This document shows, piece by piece, positions 7,481 through 14,818 of a DNA stretch of 14,842 nucleotides. The DNA comes from Competibacteraceae bacterium UBA3908. Its GTDB lineage: Bacteria; Pseudomonadota; Gammaproteobacteria; Competibacterales; Competibacteraceae. Under the pieces are notes generated by a model. The model did no database searches and was not told the origin of the DNA. It worked only from the letters and a program-made list of their open reading frames with translations. The first letter of the stretch is position 1, and every line of letters begins with the position of its first letter. The position numbers and the translations under genes are program-made. Where the stretch lies: assembly GCA_002391525.1 (NCBI GenBank), contig DGFE01000085.1, positions 1-14,842 on the forward strand, given 5' to 3'.

Positions 7481-9268
7481 TCAAGGCGCCTTGACCGGCG
7501 CGGTGGACGCTGGTGGACCACCGGCGGTCTGACTCAAGCCACGGGCGACCGTGCTGTTGCCGAGAAAGCCGAAAATGGCCGCCGCCGCCGGTAGCGAGGC
7601 GCCGGCTTCGCCGCCTTCCACCAACACGCTCGGCACTTTCACCGCTTCGGGATTGGCGGCGATGAACGCCAGCACTTCCTTGACCATCGCCAGTTGGTAG
7701 GTCAGTTCCCGCCCCAGCACGTTGGCTTGCGCCTGTTGGCCGGTGGCGATTTCCTGCAAGCGCAACTTCTCGCCCTCGCCGCGCAGTTGGGCTGCCGCCC
7801 GGTCCTGTTTGGCGACCTCGACCTGGATTTCCGCCCGCACCAGTTCCGGCTGCTGTTCGGCGGTGGCGCGCGCCTTCTCGGTCTTGATCCGCTCTTCCTG
7901 AGCCTGCTGCTCCTTCTGAAAGGTAGTGGTCATCTGCTGGGCCAGCTGCTCGCGCTTGCGGGCCAGCAGCAATTCCGGCGGCAGGGCGGGGTCGCCGAAG
8001 CGGACTTCGCGCACGGAGACGCCGGCGTTGCGGGCTTCGGGGATCAACGCCTCCAGCACCGCCTGTTCCAGCTGCGGCCGCTTGTCCTGCAAGTCCAGCA
8101 CCCGATGCACGCTCTGGAGGCTGTCGCTCGTTTGCGTCCCCGCCGCCGGGGCTACATAGGAGCCCGTGACGTTGCGGACGATGCTGCGCACCGTGGGCGT
8201 CATGATCTTGTCCTCGACCGCCTGCAAATCGCCCACCGAAGCGACCACGAACGGCGCGTCTTCCGGCGTAACCTGGGCCAGCACCCGTAAATCCTGCGGG
8301 ATTTCCCAACCTTCGATCCGCAGGAGTACGGCGATGTCGGCGGCGTTCTTGGGGGTCACCACCTCCTCCCGTTCCGCCGTCTGTTCGATCTGGCCATTCT
8401 GATTCAGGGTCAGGTTGATCCGCCGCCGGACATAGCCGCCCTGATACTGCCAGGTCTGGATGCGGGTATCGACCAGCGCCACTTCATAGGCGCGCTTGTT
8501 GAGGTAATACGTGCCAGGCAGCAGCGGTTCGCTCCACACACCACGGCAACCCCTGGGCACCAACGGCACCGACAGTTTTTCGGTCCGCTCGTCGCGAACC
8601 GGGCGGCAGACGTCGGCGGGCTGGTCCTGCACGTTCGATTTGATCACCGCCACGAACCCCGCCGGCACCGAGGTGGCCTGAAACGGCTCGCCCTTGGTGT
8701 AGACATCGAACAGGTATTGGTTCAACCGATAGCGGCCCGGCCGCAGCACGGTCAGCTGCGGGCCTTTCTGACCTTGCCCATCGGCGAGGAAATGGCGAGC
8801 GTCGAGCATTTTCTGCTCGTCGCGCCAGGCGTCGGCCAGAAACTGATCCGGCCGCAGCGGCAGGCCGTCGCGGGTGACGACGAAGCCGTAATGGTTTTCC
8901 GGAATCTCCGTGATCGGTTTCTGCTCGACTTCGTACAACAGATTCAGCAACGGCTTGAAATTGAAGCCGGGACCGAGGATTTCCGCCTGCGGTCCGGCCT
9001 CGCCGTTCATGGCGATGATGTGGCCGGGCGGCAACTTCGCGACGCCGTAGATCAGCTTCAGATGGCCAACCTTGTCCTGGTCGATGATGACGAACGAGGT
9101 CGCCAACGCCATGAACACCGCCGCCAGCGACAGCACGACGCGGGCGCCGGTCCGCAGCCAGCCCAGCGACAACGCCCGCCCACCGCGAGTGGTTCTGGTC
9201 TCTGGAATGAAGCGCGGCGCGAAGATCGCGCCAAGGGCAAACAGGATGATGAGAAACAAAATGGTCAT
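7481..9268 (-). CDS. SPFH/Band 7 domain membrane protein
   Basis: The 595-aa product is a predicted membrane scaffold of the SPFH (stomatin/prohibitin/flotillin/HflK) superfamily. Two hydrophobic segments lie at about 2-18 and 42-63. The SPFH region covers roughly 70-440, with a long insert rich in turn motifs such as LRPGRYRLNQYLFDVY and LPGTYYLNKRAYEV; these two look like repeats of one motif (PGxYxLN). A charged Gln/Glu/Lys/Arg coiled coil follows (about 436-520), as in flotillins, then an Ala/Gly/Pro-rich tail. It is much longer than typical stomatins (about 300 aa). Such proteins form oligomeric membrane microdomains, but the client here is unknown. A 12-bp-stem hairpin begins 25 bp upstream of the start. 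aroD follows after 37 bp. Confidence 0.85.
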   Translation of the reverse strand: MTILFLIILFALGAIFAPRFIPETRTTRGGRALSLGWLRTGARVVLSLAAVFMALATSFVIIDQDKVGHLKLIYGVAKLPPGHIIAMNGEAGPQAEILGPGFNFKPLLNLLYEVEQKPITEIPENHYGFVVTRDGLPLRPDQFLADAWRDEQKMLDARHFLADGQGQKGPQLTVLRPGRYRLNQYLFDVYTKGEPFQATSVPAGFVAVIKSNVQDQPADVCRPVRDERTEKLSVPLVPRGCRGVWSEPLLPGTYYLNKRAYEVALVDTRIQTWQYQGGYVRRRINLTLNQNGQIEQTAEREEVVTPKNAADIAVLLRIEGWEIPQDLRVLAQVTPEDAPFVVASVGDLQAVEDKIMTPTVRSIVRNVTGSYVAPAAGTQTSDSLQSVHRVLDLQDKRPQLEQAVLEALIPEARNAGVSVREVRFGDPALPPELLLARKREQLAQQMTTTFQKEQQAQEERIKTEKARATAEQQPELVRAEIQVEVAKQDRAAAQLRGEGEKLRLQEIATGQQAQANVLGRELTYQLAMVKEVLAFIAANPEAVKVPSVLVEGGEAGASLPAAAAIFGFLGNSTVARGLSQTAGGPPASTAPVKAP

Positions 9269-9292
9269 GGGCGATCTCGTTGGGCGAAGAAG

Positions 9293-9321
9293 CGGGTTCG
9301 CTACATTCTAGCGAACCCGCG
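9293..9321 (-). terminator. Perfect 12-bp-stem hairpin between the CIA30-like and SPFH genes
   Basis: GCGGGTTCGCTA and TAGCGAACCCGC are exact reverse complements around the loop CATTC. On the minus strand the stem is followed by TTCTTCG, a weak pyrimidine tract, so it may terminate the upstream gene's transcript before the SPFH gene. It could instead be a leader hairpin or operator of the SPFH gene, whose ATG is 25 bp away. The rest of the 236-bp gap (9269-9504) shows no convincing gene. Confidence 0.6.
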
Positions 9322-9504
9322 ACCCCACTGCCCGAAACGAATGCGCCGTGCCGCTATGTTCGGGCAACGCCCAACCCGTCGAGCGCGATCCATTCCAGGC
9401 CGGCGCATTTTGTCATCTCGATAATACATTCCAGGTCCGGTATGGAAGCCGCCCTTGAGTTCTCCACCCTTCCTGGCGCGCCGAAGAGGACGGGCGGTTG
9501 CGCT

Positions 9505-10299
9505 TCAAACACGACTGCCCTGTCCCCCAAAAGCCATGCTGCCCACGCAAATGCTTCCCGAGCCATGCCGAGAGTTGAAACTGAAGCTGACATTGTTCAG
9601 TGATTTTTTGTTCACATCCCTGAATTCGGCTAAAGGTATGGTTATTTCAACCCCATTCCTGAGGTCGCTGGCCACTATCCAATCCTTCGATTCAATCTTG
9701 GTCTCATTGGAGTTCGTATCTTTCAGACCAATCTCAAACAATTCATCTCCACTGGCCCCGCGAACCCAGAAACTGAAATGAGTAAACGCCGAGGCGTCAA
9801 AATCATGAGTCGGCGCCTCGTCCCAATGTACGCCCCATCCCCCATCCCGCATATTGGGCACGACACCATATTGCAGTCGCAGGCCGGATGAATCGCCAAA
9901 AAAACCAAACACATTGGTCAACCTGGGTTTGGCGCATCCGCCGTCGAACCCGGCTTTAACCGAATTGTCCGGGTTCGCCCACAGGAACTGCCTGCCTCCA
10001 TCGGCAGCCTGCGGAAAAAGCTCGGGCAAGAGCTTCATATCGGAAGAAGAGGAATAAAAGACAATGCCCATTCCAAACAGAGAGGCCATGAGGGTTTTCA
10101 ACCAGGTCAGCGTGGCCACGACTTCCTTGAACCCCTTCAGCAAGGCCAGGATTTTCCTGCACCGACCCGTGAAGGTCACGGCGTCTTCCCGCGGCTCGCT
10201 TTCCCGCCGGGACGGGGCGTTGTTCCTCCTGAATATTCTCCGTCTGACGGCACGCTGCCTTCCGCTGAGATTGATCTCGCTTTGTTGCGTGGTCATCAT
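9505..10299 (-). CDS. Membrane-anchored protein with CIA30/galactose-binding-like domain, function unknown
   Basis: I do not recognise this 264-aa protein by name. The N-terminal 55 residues are very basic and probably cytoplasmic. One membrane helix lies at about 64-84 (LKTLMASLFGMGIVFY). An extracytoplasmic beta-rich domain follows (about 100-258), with GGWGVHWDEAP (153-163), FTHFSFWVRGASGDELFEIG (172-191), GLKDTNSNETKIES, and a C-terminal VSFSFNSRHGSGSICVGSMAF. The FWVRG…FEIGLKD pattern resembles CIA30- or carbohydrate-binding-type jelly rolls, so ligand binding at the cell surface is plausible but unproven. AAGAGGAGGA (10305-10314) gives a strong ribosome site 5 nt before ATG 10299; a second ATG follows directly. 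Base composition is visibly more AT-rich than the neighbours, and it borders an AT-rich gap and a gene relic, which suggests acquisition by transfer. Confidence 0.75.
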   Translation of the reverse strand: MMTTQQSEINLSGRQRAVRRRIFRRNNAPSRRESEPREDAVTFTGRCRKILALLKGFKEVVATLTWLKTLMASLFGMGIVFYSSSSDMKLLPELFPQAADGGRQFLWANPDNSVKAGFDGGCAKPRLTNVFGFFGDSSGLRLQYGVVPNMRDGGWGVHWDEAPTHDFDASAFTHFSFWVRGASGDELFEIGLKDTNSNETKIESKDWIVASDLRNGVEITIPLAEFRDVNKKSLNNVSFSFNSRHGSGSICVGSMAFGGQGSRV

Positions 10300-10399
10300 G
10301 GCTGTCCTCCTCTTCTACATATAACCTAGCAGATCAGTATGCCTTGAATATACAAACCCCGTGCCACGATCTTTCAGATACCGTTTATTAAAATCAAGC

Positions 10400-10424
10400 G
10401 ATTGAATTTACTGTCTATTCAATC
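10400..10424. promoter_or_regulatory. Dyad 1: 8-bp inverted repeat with 9-bp spacer
   Basis: GATTGAAT (10400-10407) and ATTCAATC (10417-10424) are exact inverted repeats. The AT-rich arms and spacing of about 1.6 helical turns suit an operator for a dimeric regulator of the minus-strand gene starting at 10299. No regulator is identified nearby. Confidence 0.4.
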
Positions 10425-10462
10425 AATCTGGCGTGATGAATTCCGAAGAAACGAGCTCACCA

Positions 10463-10486
10463 GAATGAACTGATACAGGTTCATTC
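10463..10486. promoter_or_regulatory. Dyad 2: 8-bp inverted repeat with 8-bp spacer
   Basis: GAATGAAC (10463-10470) and GTTCATTC (10479-10486) are exact inverted repeats. It lacks a T-run, so an operator is more likely than a terminator. Both dyads contain the core TTGAAT- or GAATGA-like sequence but are not the same motif. Confidence 0.4.
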
Positions 10487-10517
10487 CTAACCGTTTACCA
10501 TCCAGGCCACAATCGCC

Positions 10518-10606
10518 ATGACCGATTTCACCGCCCCGCCGCCGACCGCTGGCCATTCCGGATCGACCGTGGCGGCACCTTCACCGATGTGGTCGCCCGT
10601 CGTCCC
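10518..10606 (+). pseudogene. oplAH: Relic of the 5' end of a 5-oxoprolinase/hydantoinase A gene
   Basis: In the frame of 10544-10606 the translation reads DRWPFRIDRGGTFTDVVARRP, the hallmark N-terminus of 5-oxoprolinase/hydantoinase A proteins (RIDRGGTFTD is the ATP-binding phosphate loop). An ATG at 10518 starts in a different frame, implying a frameshift in the intervening GC-rich run. Similarity stops at 10606, two bases before the stop codon of the thioesterase gene on the other strand. The remaining more than 1,000 codons of such a gene are absent. This is a deletion or rearrangement scar; the identity is inferred from one short but distinctive motif. Confidence 0.7.
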
Positions 10607-10607
10607 G

Positions 10608-11045
10608 CTACCAATATTGCCCGAAATCCGGCTCTCGCTCCGGCAGCTTGCGCGGCGCACCGTCGCTGTTGACGGCGACGTAAACGATCACGGCCTCGGT
10701 GACCTTGGCGGATTGCAGCGTACCGTCGTGCGCCCGTTGGGCAAAGACTTCGACCTTGACCGTGATCGAGGTCGAGCCCACCTTCTGAATGCGGGCGAAG
10801 CAGCTCACCAAATCCCCTACGTTCACCGGCCGGTGGAATTTCATGGAGGTGACCGCCACGGTCACCACCGGGCCGCCGGCGTACTCCAACGCCACAATAC
10901 CGCCCGCCACGTCCATTTGCGCCATGATCCAGCCACCGAAAATCTTGCCGCTGGGATTGGTGTGAGCCGGCATCGCCAGAATGCGGACGGTCGGCTGACG
11001 GTCGCGTGGAAAACTATCCAGTCCGTCCTGTTCGACTGCGGACAT
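10608..11045 (-). CDS. yciA: YciA-like acyl-CoA thioesterase (hotdog fold)
   Basis: The 145-aa product hydrolyses acyl-CoA thioesters in the cytoplasm. It is a single hotdog domain of normal YciA length. RILAMPAHTNPSGKIFGGWI (21-40) followed by MAQMD matches the YciA signature, with N30 and D44 at the catalytic helix positions; SMKFHRPVNVGDLVSCFARI (67-86) is the second conserved block. I chose ATG 11045 because GGGAG (11051-11055) sits 5 nt upstream; 24 more in-frame codons exist upstream but look non-coding and would run into the divergent promoter region. The gene is divergent from the deacetylase gene, 145 bp away. Its stop abuts the 5-oxoprolinase relic. Confidence 0.9.
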   Translation of the reverse strand: MSAVEQDGLDSFPRDRQPTVRILAMPAHTNPSGKIFGGWIMAQMDVAGGIVALEYAGGPVVTVAVTSMKFHRPVNVGDLVSCFARIQKVGSTSITVKVEVFAQRAHDGTLQSAKVTEAVIVYVAVNSDGAPRKLPEREPDFGQYW

Positions 11046-11100
11046 GGGCACTCCCGAGGCTGAAGCGCGGAATGGGTGTAACAGTCGGCGCCGGGGGATT

Positions 11101-11160
11101 TCGGTGCACCAACGCACCCGACTCGATTACAAACTCGACTATGATAATCTTATCGAAAGA
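11101..11160 (+). promoter_or_regulatory. Putative promoter region of the deacetylase gene
   Basis: TATGATAAT at 11140-11148 offers a good -10 (TATGAT or GATAAT) but no convincing -35 precedes it. The region holds a palindrome GATAA-TC-TTATC (11143-11154), a repeat of ACTCGA 12 bp apart (11121 and 11133), and GGTGCACC (11103-11110), all of which could be regulator contacts. Evidence is weak. Confidence 0.35.
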
Positions 11161-11190
11161 TCGATTCCCAAAACGAGGACCGAGAGCCAA

Positions 11191-12150
11191 ATGTCACGCA
11201 GCAGAACGGTGGCCGTCTACACCGGCGAAGAGCTAGGCCGCTATGGATTCGATGATCATCCCTTCGGCGCGGACCGCATCCATGCCTTTTGGGATGAGAT
11301 GCATATCCGCCAGCTCGAATATCAAGTCAGCATCTTCCATCCCGCCATGGCTACCGAGGAACAGATCAAACTGTTCCACACCCCGGAGTACGTCGAGAAG
11401 GTCAAGATCTATTCCGAGGTGGGCGACGGTTTGCTGGATTACGGCGATACGCCGGCCTACAAGGGTGTGTTCGAGGATGCCGCCACGGTGGTCGGCACCG
11501 TCGTCGACGCCACCCGCAGGATCATGAACAACGAAGCCCGGCGGATTTTCGTACCCATCGCCGGCCTGCACCACAGTATGCCCGACACCGCTTCCGGCTT
11601 CTGCGTGTTCAACGACGTCGGGGTCGCCATCAAGATTCTGCAACAGGACTACGGCCTGGAGCGCATCGCCTACGTCGACATCGACGCCCATCACGGCGAC
11701 GGCGTGTTTTATCCGTTCGAGTCCGACCCGACCGTCATCTTCGCCGACATCCACGAGGACGGTCGCTACAATTTCCCGCAGAGCGGCTTCTCGCACGAAG
11801 TCGGCAAGGGTCCGGCCAAGGGCCGCAAGCTCAACATTCCGCTGCTGCCGCTGTCCGCCGACGACGACTTCCTGATGATGTGGGACAAGATCGAGGAGTT
11901 CCTGCGCAAATGGGAACCGCAATTCGTCTTCATGAACTGCGGGGCCGACGGTCTGAACGGCGACCCGCTGGCCCATTTGCACTACTCGACCCGCGCCCAC
12001 AGCCGCGCCGCGCGCAGTCTGTGTCAGATCGCCGAAGAGTTCGCCGAGGGCCGCATCATCGGCGTCGGCGGCGGCGGTTACGATCTACGCAACGTCGCCA
12101 AGGCCTGGACCGCCGTGGTGGATTCCTTTCTGGAAACCCCGATGCGTTGA
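11191..12150 (+). CDS. Class I HDAC/AcuC-like metal-dependent deacetylase
   Basis: The 319-aa product is a bacterial histone-deacetylase-family enzyme, expected to remove acetyl or other acyl groups from lysines or small amines using zinc. Key residues are intact: tandem His H127/H128 (GLHHSMPDTASGF), metal ligands D165 and H167 in YVDIDAHHGDGV, D253 in GADGLNGDPL, and the Tyr-containing GGGGYDLRNVA (Y297). Length is close to AcuC/HDAC-like enzymes. I chose ATG 11191 because the fold begins there (MSRSRTVAVYTGEELGRYGF); upstream in-frame codons read into the promoter region. The ribosome site is weak (GAGAG). Substrate cannot be told from sequence; AcuC acts on acetyl-CoA synthetase, others on acetylpolyamines. 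No partner acetyltransferase is adjacent. Confidence 0.9.
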   Translation: MSRSRTVAVYTGEELGRYGFDDHPFGADRIHAFWDEMHIRQLEYQVSIFHPAMATEEQIKLFHTPEYVEKVKIYSEVGDGLLDYGDTPAYKGVFEDAATVVGTVVDATRRIMNNEARRIFVPIAGLHHSMPDTASGFCVFNDVGVAIKILQQDYGLERIAYVDIDAHHGDGVFYPFESDPTVIFADIHEDGRYNFPQSGFSHEVGKGPAKGRKLNIPLLPLSADDDFLMMWDKIEEFLRKWEPQFVFMNCGADGLNGDPLAHLHYSTRAHSRAARSLCQIAEEFAEGRIIGVGGGGYDLRNVAKAWTAVVDSFLETPMR

Positions 12151-12262
12151 GGGCGGCACGGTCCCCGAAGCCCTTTCATTATCCCTCCGCATGGAAACCG
12201 CCCCGGCCGTTCACGCCCGCTTTTCTTCGATTCTCCTCCTACTCCCCCCAAGGCCATGAGAG

Positions 12263-12268
12263 TACAAT
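12263..12268 (+). promoter_or_regulatory. Candidate -10 of the glyA promoter
   Basis: TACAAT lies 75 bp before the glyA start, and transcription would begin near 12275. No good -35 is seen 16-18 bp upstream, so an activator may be needed or this is not the promoter. Confidence 0.3.
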
Positions 12269-12290
12269 TGCGATCTTTCCTCATTTAGCC

Positions 12291-12320
12291 CGTCCGCTGT
12301 TTCGACCGAAACAGCGGGCG
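12291..12320 (+). promoter_or_regulatory. Strong hairpin in the presumed glyA leader
   Basis: CCGCTGTTTC (12294-12303) and GAAACAGCGG (12308-12317) pair perfectly around the loop GACC, and the stem extends to 13 bp (12291-12320) with one G-T pair. It ends 22 bp before the glyA ATG, with no T-run after it. As DNA it is a 24-bp dyad that could bind a dimeric repressor. As RNA it could slow or protect the glyA leader. It could also mark the end of the deacetylase transcript. Confidence 0.55.
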
Positions 12321-12342
12321 CTCGCCGTTGCAGAGGTCGCGA

Positions 12343-13596
12343 ATGTTCAGTCGGGAAATGCGAATCGCCGGGTTTGACAATGAATTGTGGGCCGCCCTCC
12401 AGGGCGAGCGTCAGCGTCAGGAAGCTCATATCGAGCTGATCGCCTCGGAAAACTACGCCAGTCCGCGCGTGCTCGAAGCCCAGGGGTCGGTGCTGACCAA
12501 CAAATACGCCGAAGGTTATCCAGGCAAACGTTATTACGGCGGCTGCGAGTTCGTGGACATCGCCGAACAACTGGCTATCGACCGCGCCAAACGGTTGTTC
12601 AAGGCCGACTACGCCAACGTCCAGCCGCACTCCGGCTCGCAGGCCAACGCTGCCGTCTACATGGCGCTGGTGGAGCCGGGCGATACGATATTGGGCATGA
12701 GTCTGGCTCACGGTGGCCATCTGACCCACGGCGCCAAGGTCAACTTCTCCGGGCGGCTGTACCAGGCGGTGCAATACGGCCTGAACGAAGCCACCGGCGA
12801 GATCGATTACGATCAGGTCGAGCGGCTGGCGCTGGAATGTAAGCCCAAGATGATCATCGCCGGCTTCTCGGCCTATTCGCGCGTCGTGGACTGGCCGCGC
12901 TTCCGCGCCATCGCCGACCGGGTGAACGCTTTCCTGGTCGTGGACATGGCGCATGTCGCCGGCCTGGTGGCGGCGGGCGTGTATCCCAATCCGACCCCGG
13001 TCGCCGACGTGGTGACCACCACCACGCACAAAACCCTGCGCGGCCCGCGCGGCGGCCTGATCCTGGCCCGCGCCAATCCCGAAATCGAGAAGAAACTGAA
13101 TTCACTGGTGTTCCCCGGCATCCAGGGCGGCCCGCTGATGCACGTCATCGCCGCCAAGGCGGTCGCTTTCAGGGAAGCCCTGGAGCCGGACTTCGTGGAC
13201 TATCAAAAACAGGTCATCGCCAACGCCCGCGCCATGGCCAGCGTGTTCATCGAACGCGGCTATCAGGTCGTTTCCGGCGGTACCGACAATCACCTGTTCC
13301 TGGTCAGCCTGATCGACAAGGGCCTCACCGGCAAGGCCGCCGACGCCGCATTGGGTCGGGCCTGGATCACCGTCAACAAGAACGCCGTGCCCAACGATCC
13401 GCAATCGCCGTTCGTGACCAGCGGCATCCGCATCGGCTCGCCGGCGATCACGACCCGCGGTTTCAAGGAGCGCGAATGCCGGCAACTGACCGGCTGGATG
13501 TGCGACATCCTCGACGACCTCGACAACGCGGCGGTCATCGACCGGGTGCGCGGCCAGGTGGCCGAGCTGTGCGCCCGGTTCCCGGTTTACGGCTGA
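12343..13596 (+). CDS. glyA: Serine hydroxymethyltransferase
   Basis: The 417-aa product interconverts serine and glycine with tetrahydrofolate, the main source of one-carbon units, in the cytoplasm using PLP. The length equals E. coli GlyA. Conserved blocks: ELIASENY (31-38), NKYAEGYPGKRYYGG (53-67), HSGSQAN (96-102), LAHGGHLTHG (121-130) and PLP lysine K230 in TTTTHKTLRGPRGG. I chose ATG 12343 (MFSREMRIAGFDNELW aligns with E. coli MLKREMNIADYDAELW), with AGAGG at 12332-12336 as ribosome site. A TTG at 12328 would overlap that site. It is 192 bp after the deacetylase and 29 bp before nrdR. A strong leader hairpin precedes it. Confidence 0.97.
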   Translation: MFSREMRIAGFDNELWAALQGERQRQEAHIELIASENYASPRVLEAQGSVLTNKYAEGYPGKRYYGGCEFVDIAEQLAIDRAKRLFKADYANVQPHSGSQANAAVYMALVEPGDTILGMSLAHGGHLTHGAKVNFSGRLYQAVQYGLNEATGEIDYDQVERLALECKPKMIIAGFSAYSRVVDWPRFRAIADRVNAFLVVDMAHVAGLVAAGVYPNPTPVADVVTTTTHKTLRGPRGGLILARANPEIEKKLNSLVFPGIQGGPLMHVIAAKAVAFREALEPDFVDYQKQVIANARAMASVFIERGYQVVSGGTDNHLFLVSLIDKGLTGKAADAALGRAWITVNKNAVPNDPQSPFVTSGIRIGSPAITTRGFKERECRQLTGWMCDILDDLDNAAVIDRVRGQVAELCARFPVYG

Positions 13597-13625
13597 ATCC
13601 CCCGCCGGCGCGCGAGACGGCGGCC

Positions 13626-14099
13626 ATGCATTGTCCGTTCTGCGGCACGCCCGACACGCGGGTCATCGACTCGCGGCTGTCGGCGGAAGGCGACAAGGTG
13701 CGCCGCCGGCGCGAATGCACCCGTTGCAACGCCCGTTTCACCACCTACGAGGCCGCGGAACTGCTGATGCCGCCGGTGGTGAAGCGCGACGGTCGCCGCG
13801 AACCGTTTCTGGAGGAAAAACTGCGCACCGGCTTGTTGCGCGCCCTGGAGAAACGGCCGGTCGGCGCCGAACGGATCGAGGAAACCATCCTCCGCATCAA
13901 GAACCGTGCCCGTGCCAGCGGCGAGCGGGAACTGAGCAGCCAGCGAATCGGCGAATGGGTGATGGAGGAGTTGCGCAACCTGGATCAGGTGGCCTATGTT
14001 CGCTTCGCCTCGGTTTACCGCAGTTTCGAGGACGTGAACGCCTTCCGCGAGGAAATCGAGCGGCTGCAAAAAGCGCCCGATGCGACGGATTCCGGGTGA
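13626..14099 (+). CDS. nrdR: Transcriptional repressor NrdR
   Basis: The 157-aa product is the nucleotide-sensing repressor of ribonucleotide reductase genes. The N-terminal zinc ribbon has C3/C6 (MHCPFCG) and C31/C34 (ECTRC), followed by an ATP-cone domain from about residue 49 (VVKRDGRREPFLEEKL) to about 139 (YVRFASVYRSFEDV). Length and motifs are fully typical. ATG 13626 is chosen because the zinc ribbon starts at once. Its stop overlaps the ribD start (TGATG). Position between glyA and ribD is a widespread proteobacterial order and suggests one operon. Confidence 0.97.
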   Translation: MHCPFCGTPDTRVIDSRLSAEGDKVRRRRECTRCNARFTTYEAAELLMPPVVKRDGRREPFLEEKLRTGLLRALEKRPVGAERIEETILRIKNRARASGERELSSQRIGEWVMEELRNLDQVAYVRFASVYRSFEDVNAFREEIERLQKAPDATDSG

Positions 14100-14818
14100 T
14101 GTCCCCTGACGATTACCCCCCTATGGCGCGCGCCCTGACGCTCGCCCGGCGCGGCCTGTACGGCACCGATCCCAACCCGCGAGTCGGCTGCGTGCTGGTC
14201 CGGGATGGCGAAATCGTCGGCGAAGGCTGGCACGCCCGCGCCGGCGAACCCCACGCCGAGGTCATCGCCCTGGACGCGGCGGGCGACCGGGCGCGCGGCG
14301 CGACCGCCTACGTGACGCTCGAACCCTGCTGTCACTACGGTCGCACCCCGCCCTGCACCGACGCGCTGTTGAACGCCGGGATCGCGCGCCTGGTGGCGGC
14401 CATGTCCGATCCGAATCCGCAAGTGGCCGGCAAGGGCCTGGCGACGTTGCGGGATGCCGGAATCATGGTGGAATGCGGCTTGCTGGAGACCGAGGCGCGA
14501 GCGCTGAATCCCGGTTTCATCCAGCGCATGACGCAAGGTCGGCCTTTTGTCCGCGTCAAGCTGGCGATGAGTCTGGACGGACGAACGGCATTGGCTTCGG
14601 GCGAAAGCCGATGGCTGACCGGCGAGGCCGCGCGCCAGGACGTGCAACGGTTGCGGGCGCGCAGTTCGGCGATTCTGACCGGCAGCGGCACGGTGCTGAC
14701 CGACGATCCCGGCCTCGACGTCCGCCTGCCGGCGATCGAACGCCAGCCGTTACGGGTCATTCTCGATACCGGGTTGCGAACGCCCCCGGCCGCCCGGACT
14801 CCGCGGGTGGGCGGTTAG
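14099..14818 (+). CDS. ribD: RibD, bifunctional riboflavin deaminase/reductase, truncated
   Basis: RibD carries out the second and third steps of riboflavin synthesis: deamination then side-chain reduction. The N-terminal deaminase domain is complete: H52/E54 in PHAEVIAL and C77/C86 in LEPCCHYGRTPPC (zinc ligands and catalytic Glu). The reductase domain begins FVRVKLAMSLDGRTA (150-164), GSGTVLTDDPGLDVR (195-209) and LRVILDTGLRTP (218-229), then stops at residue 239, whereas RibD is usually about 360-380 aa. The start ATG overlaps the nrdR stop (TGATG). The premature TAG is 24 bases from the contig end, and family similarity fades at about residue 234, so a frameshift or misassembled end is as likely as a real truncation. 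Confidence 0.88.
   Translation: MSPDDYPPMARALTLARRGLYGTDPNPRVGCVLVRDGEIVGEGWHARAGEPHAEVIALDAAGDRARGATAYVTLEPCCHYGRTPPCTDALLNAGIARLVAAMSDPNPQVAGKGLATLRDAGIMVECGLLETEARALNPGFIQRMTQGRPFVRVKLAMSLDGRTALASGESRWLTGEAARQDVQRLRARSSAILTGSGTVLTDDPGLDVRLPAIERQPLRVILDTGLRTPPAARTPRVGG

Larger units (their letters stand above)
10300..10517. promoter_or_regulatory. AT-rich intergenic region, presumed promoter of the CIA30-like gene
   Basis: This gap is clearly lower in GC than the rest of the window. It holds the ribosome site of the minus-strand gene and two perfect dyads, listed separately. On the minus strand, TTGATT followed 17 bp later by AAAGAT is the best sigma-70-like pair, but the match is poor. 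I see no gene here. Confidence 0.4.

Noticed and set aside
9354..9593. 79-codon minus-strand frame in the gap after the CIA30-like gene
   Set aside because: It overlaps the end of the larger gene, has no clear ribosome site, and shows no recognisable domain.
10518..11063. 181-codon plus-strand frame starting at the relic ATG
   Set aside because: After the first codons it is simply antisense to the thioesterase. The 5-oxoprolinase similarity is in a different frame.
12151..12342. Riboswitch (glycine or tetrahydrofolate type) in front of glyA
   Set aside because: Only one hairpin is evident; I could not find the conserved cores of known glycine or THF aptamers.
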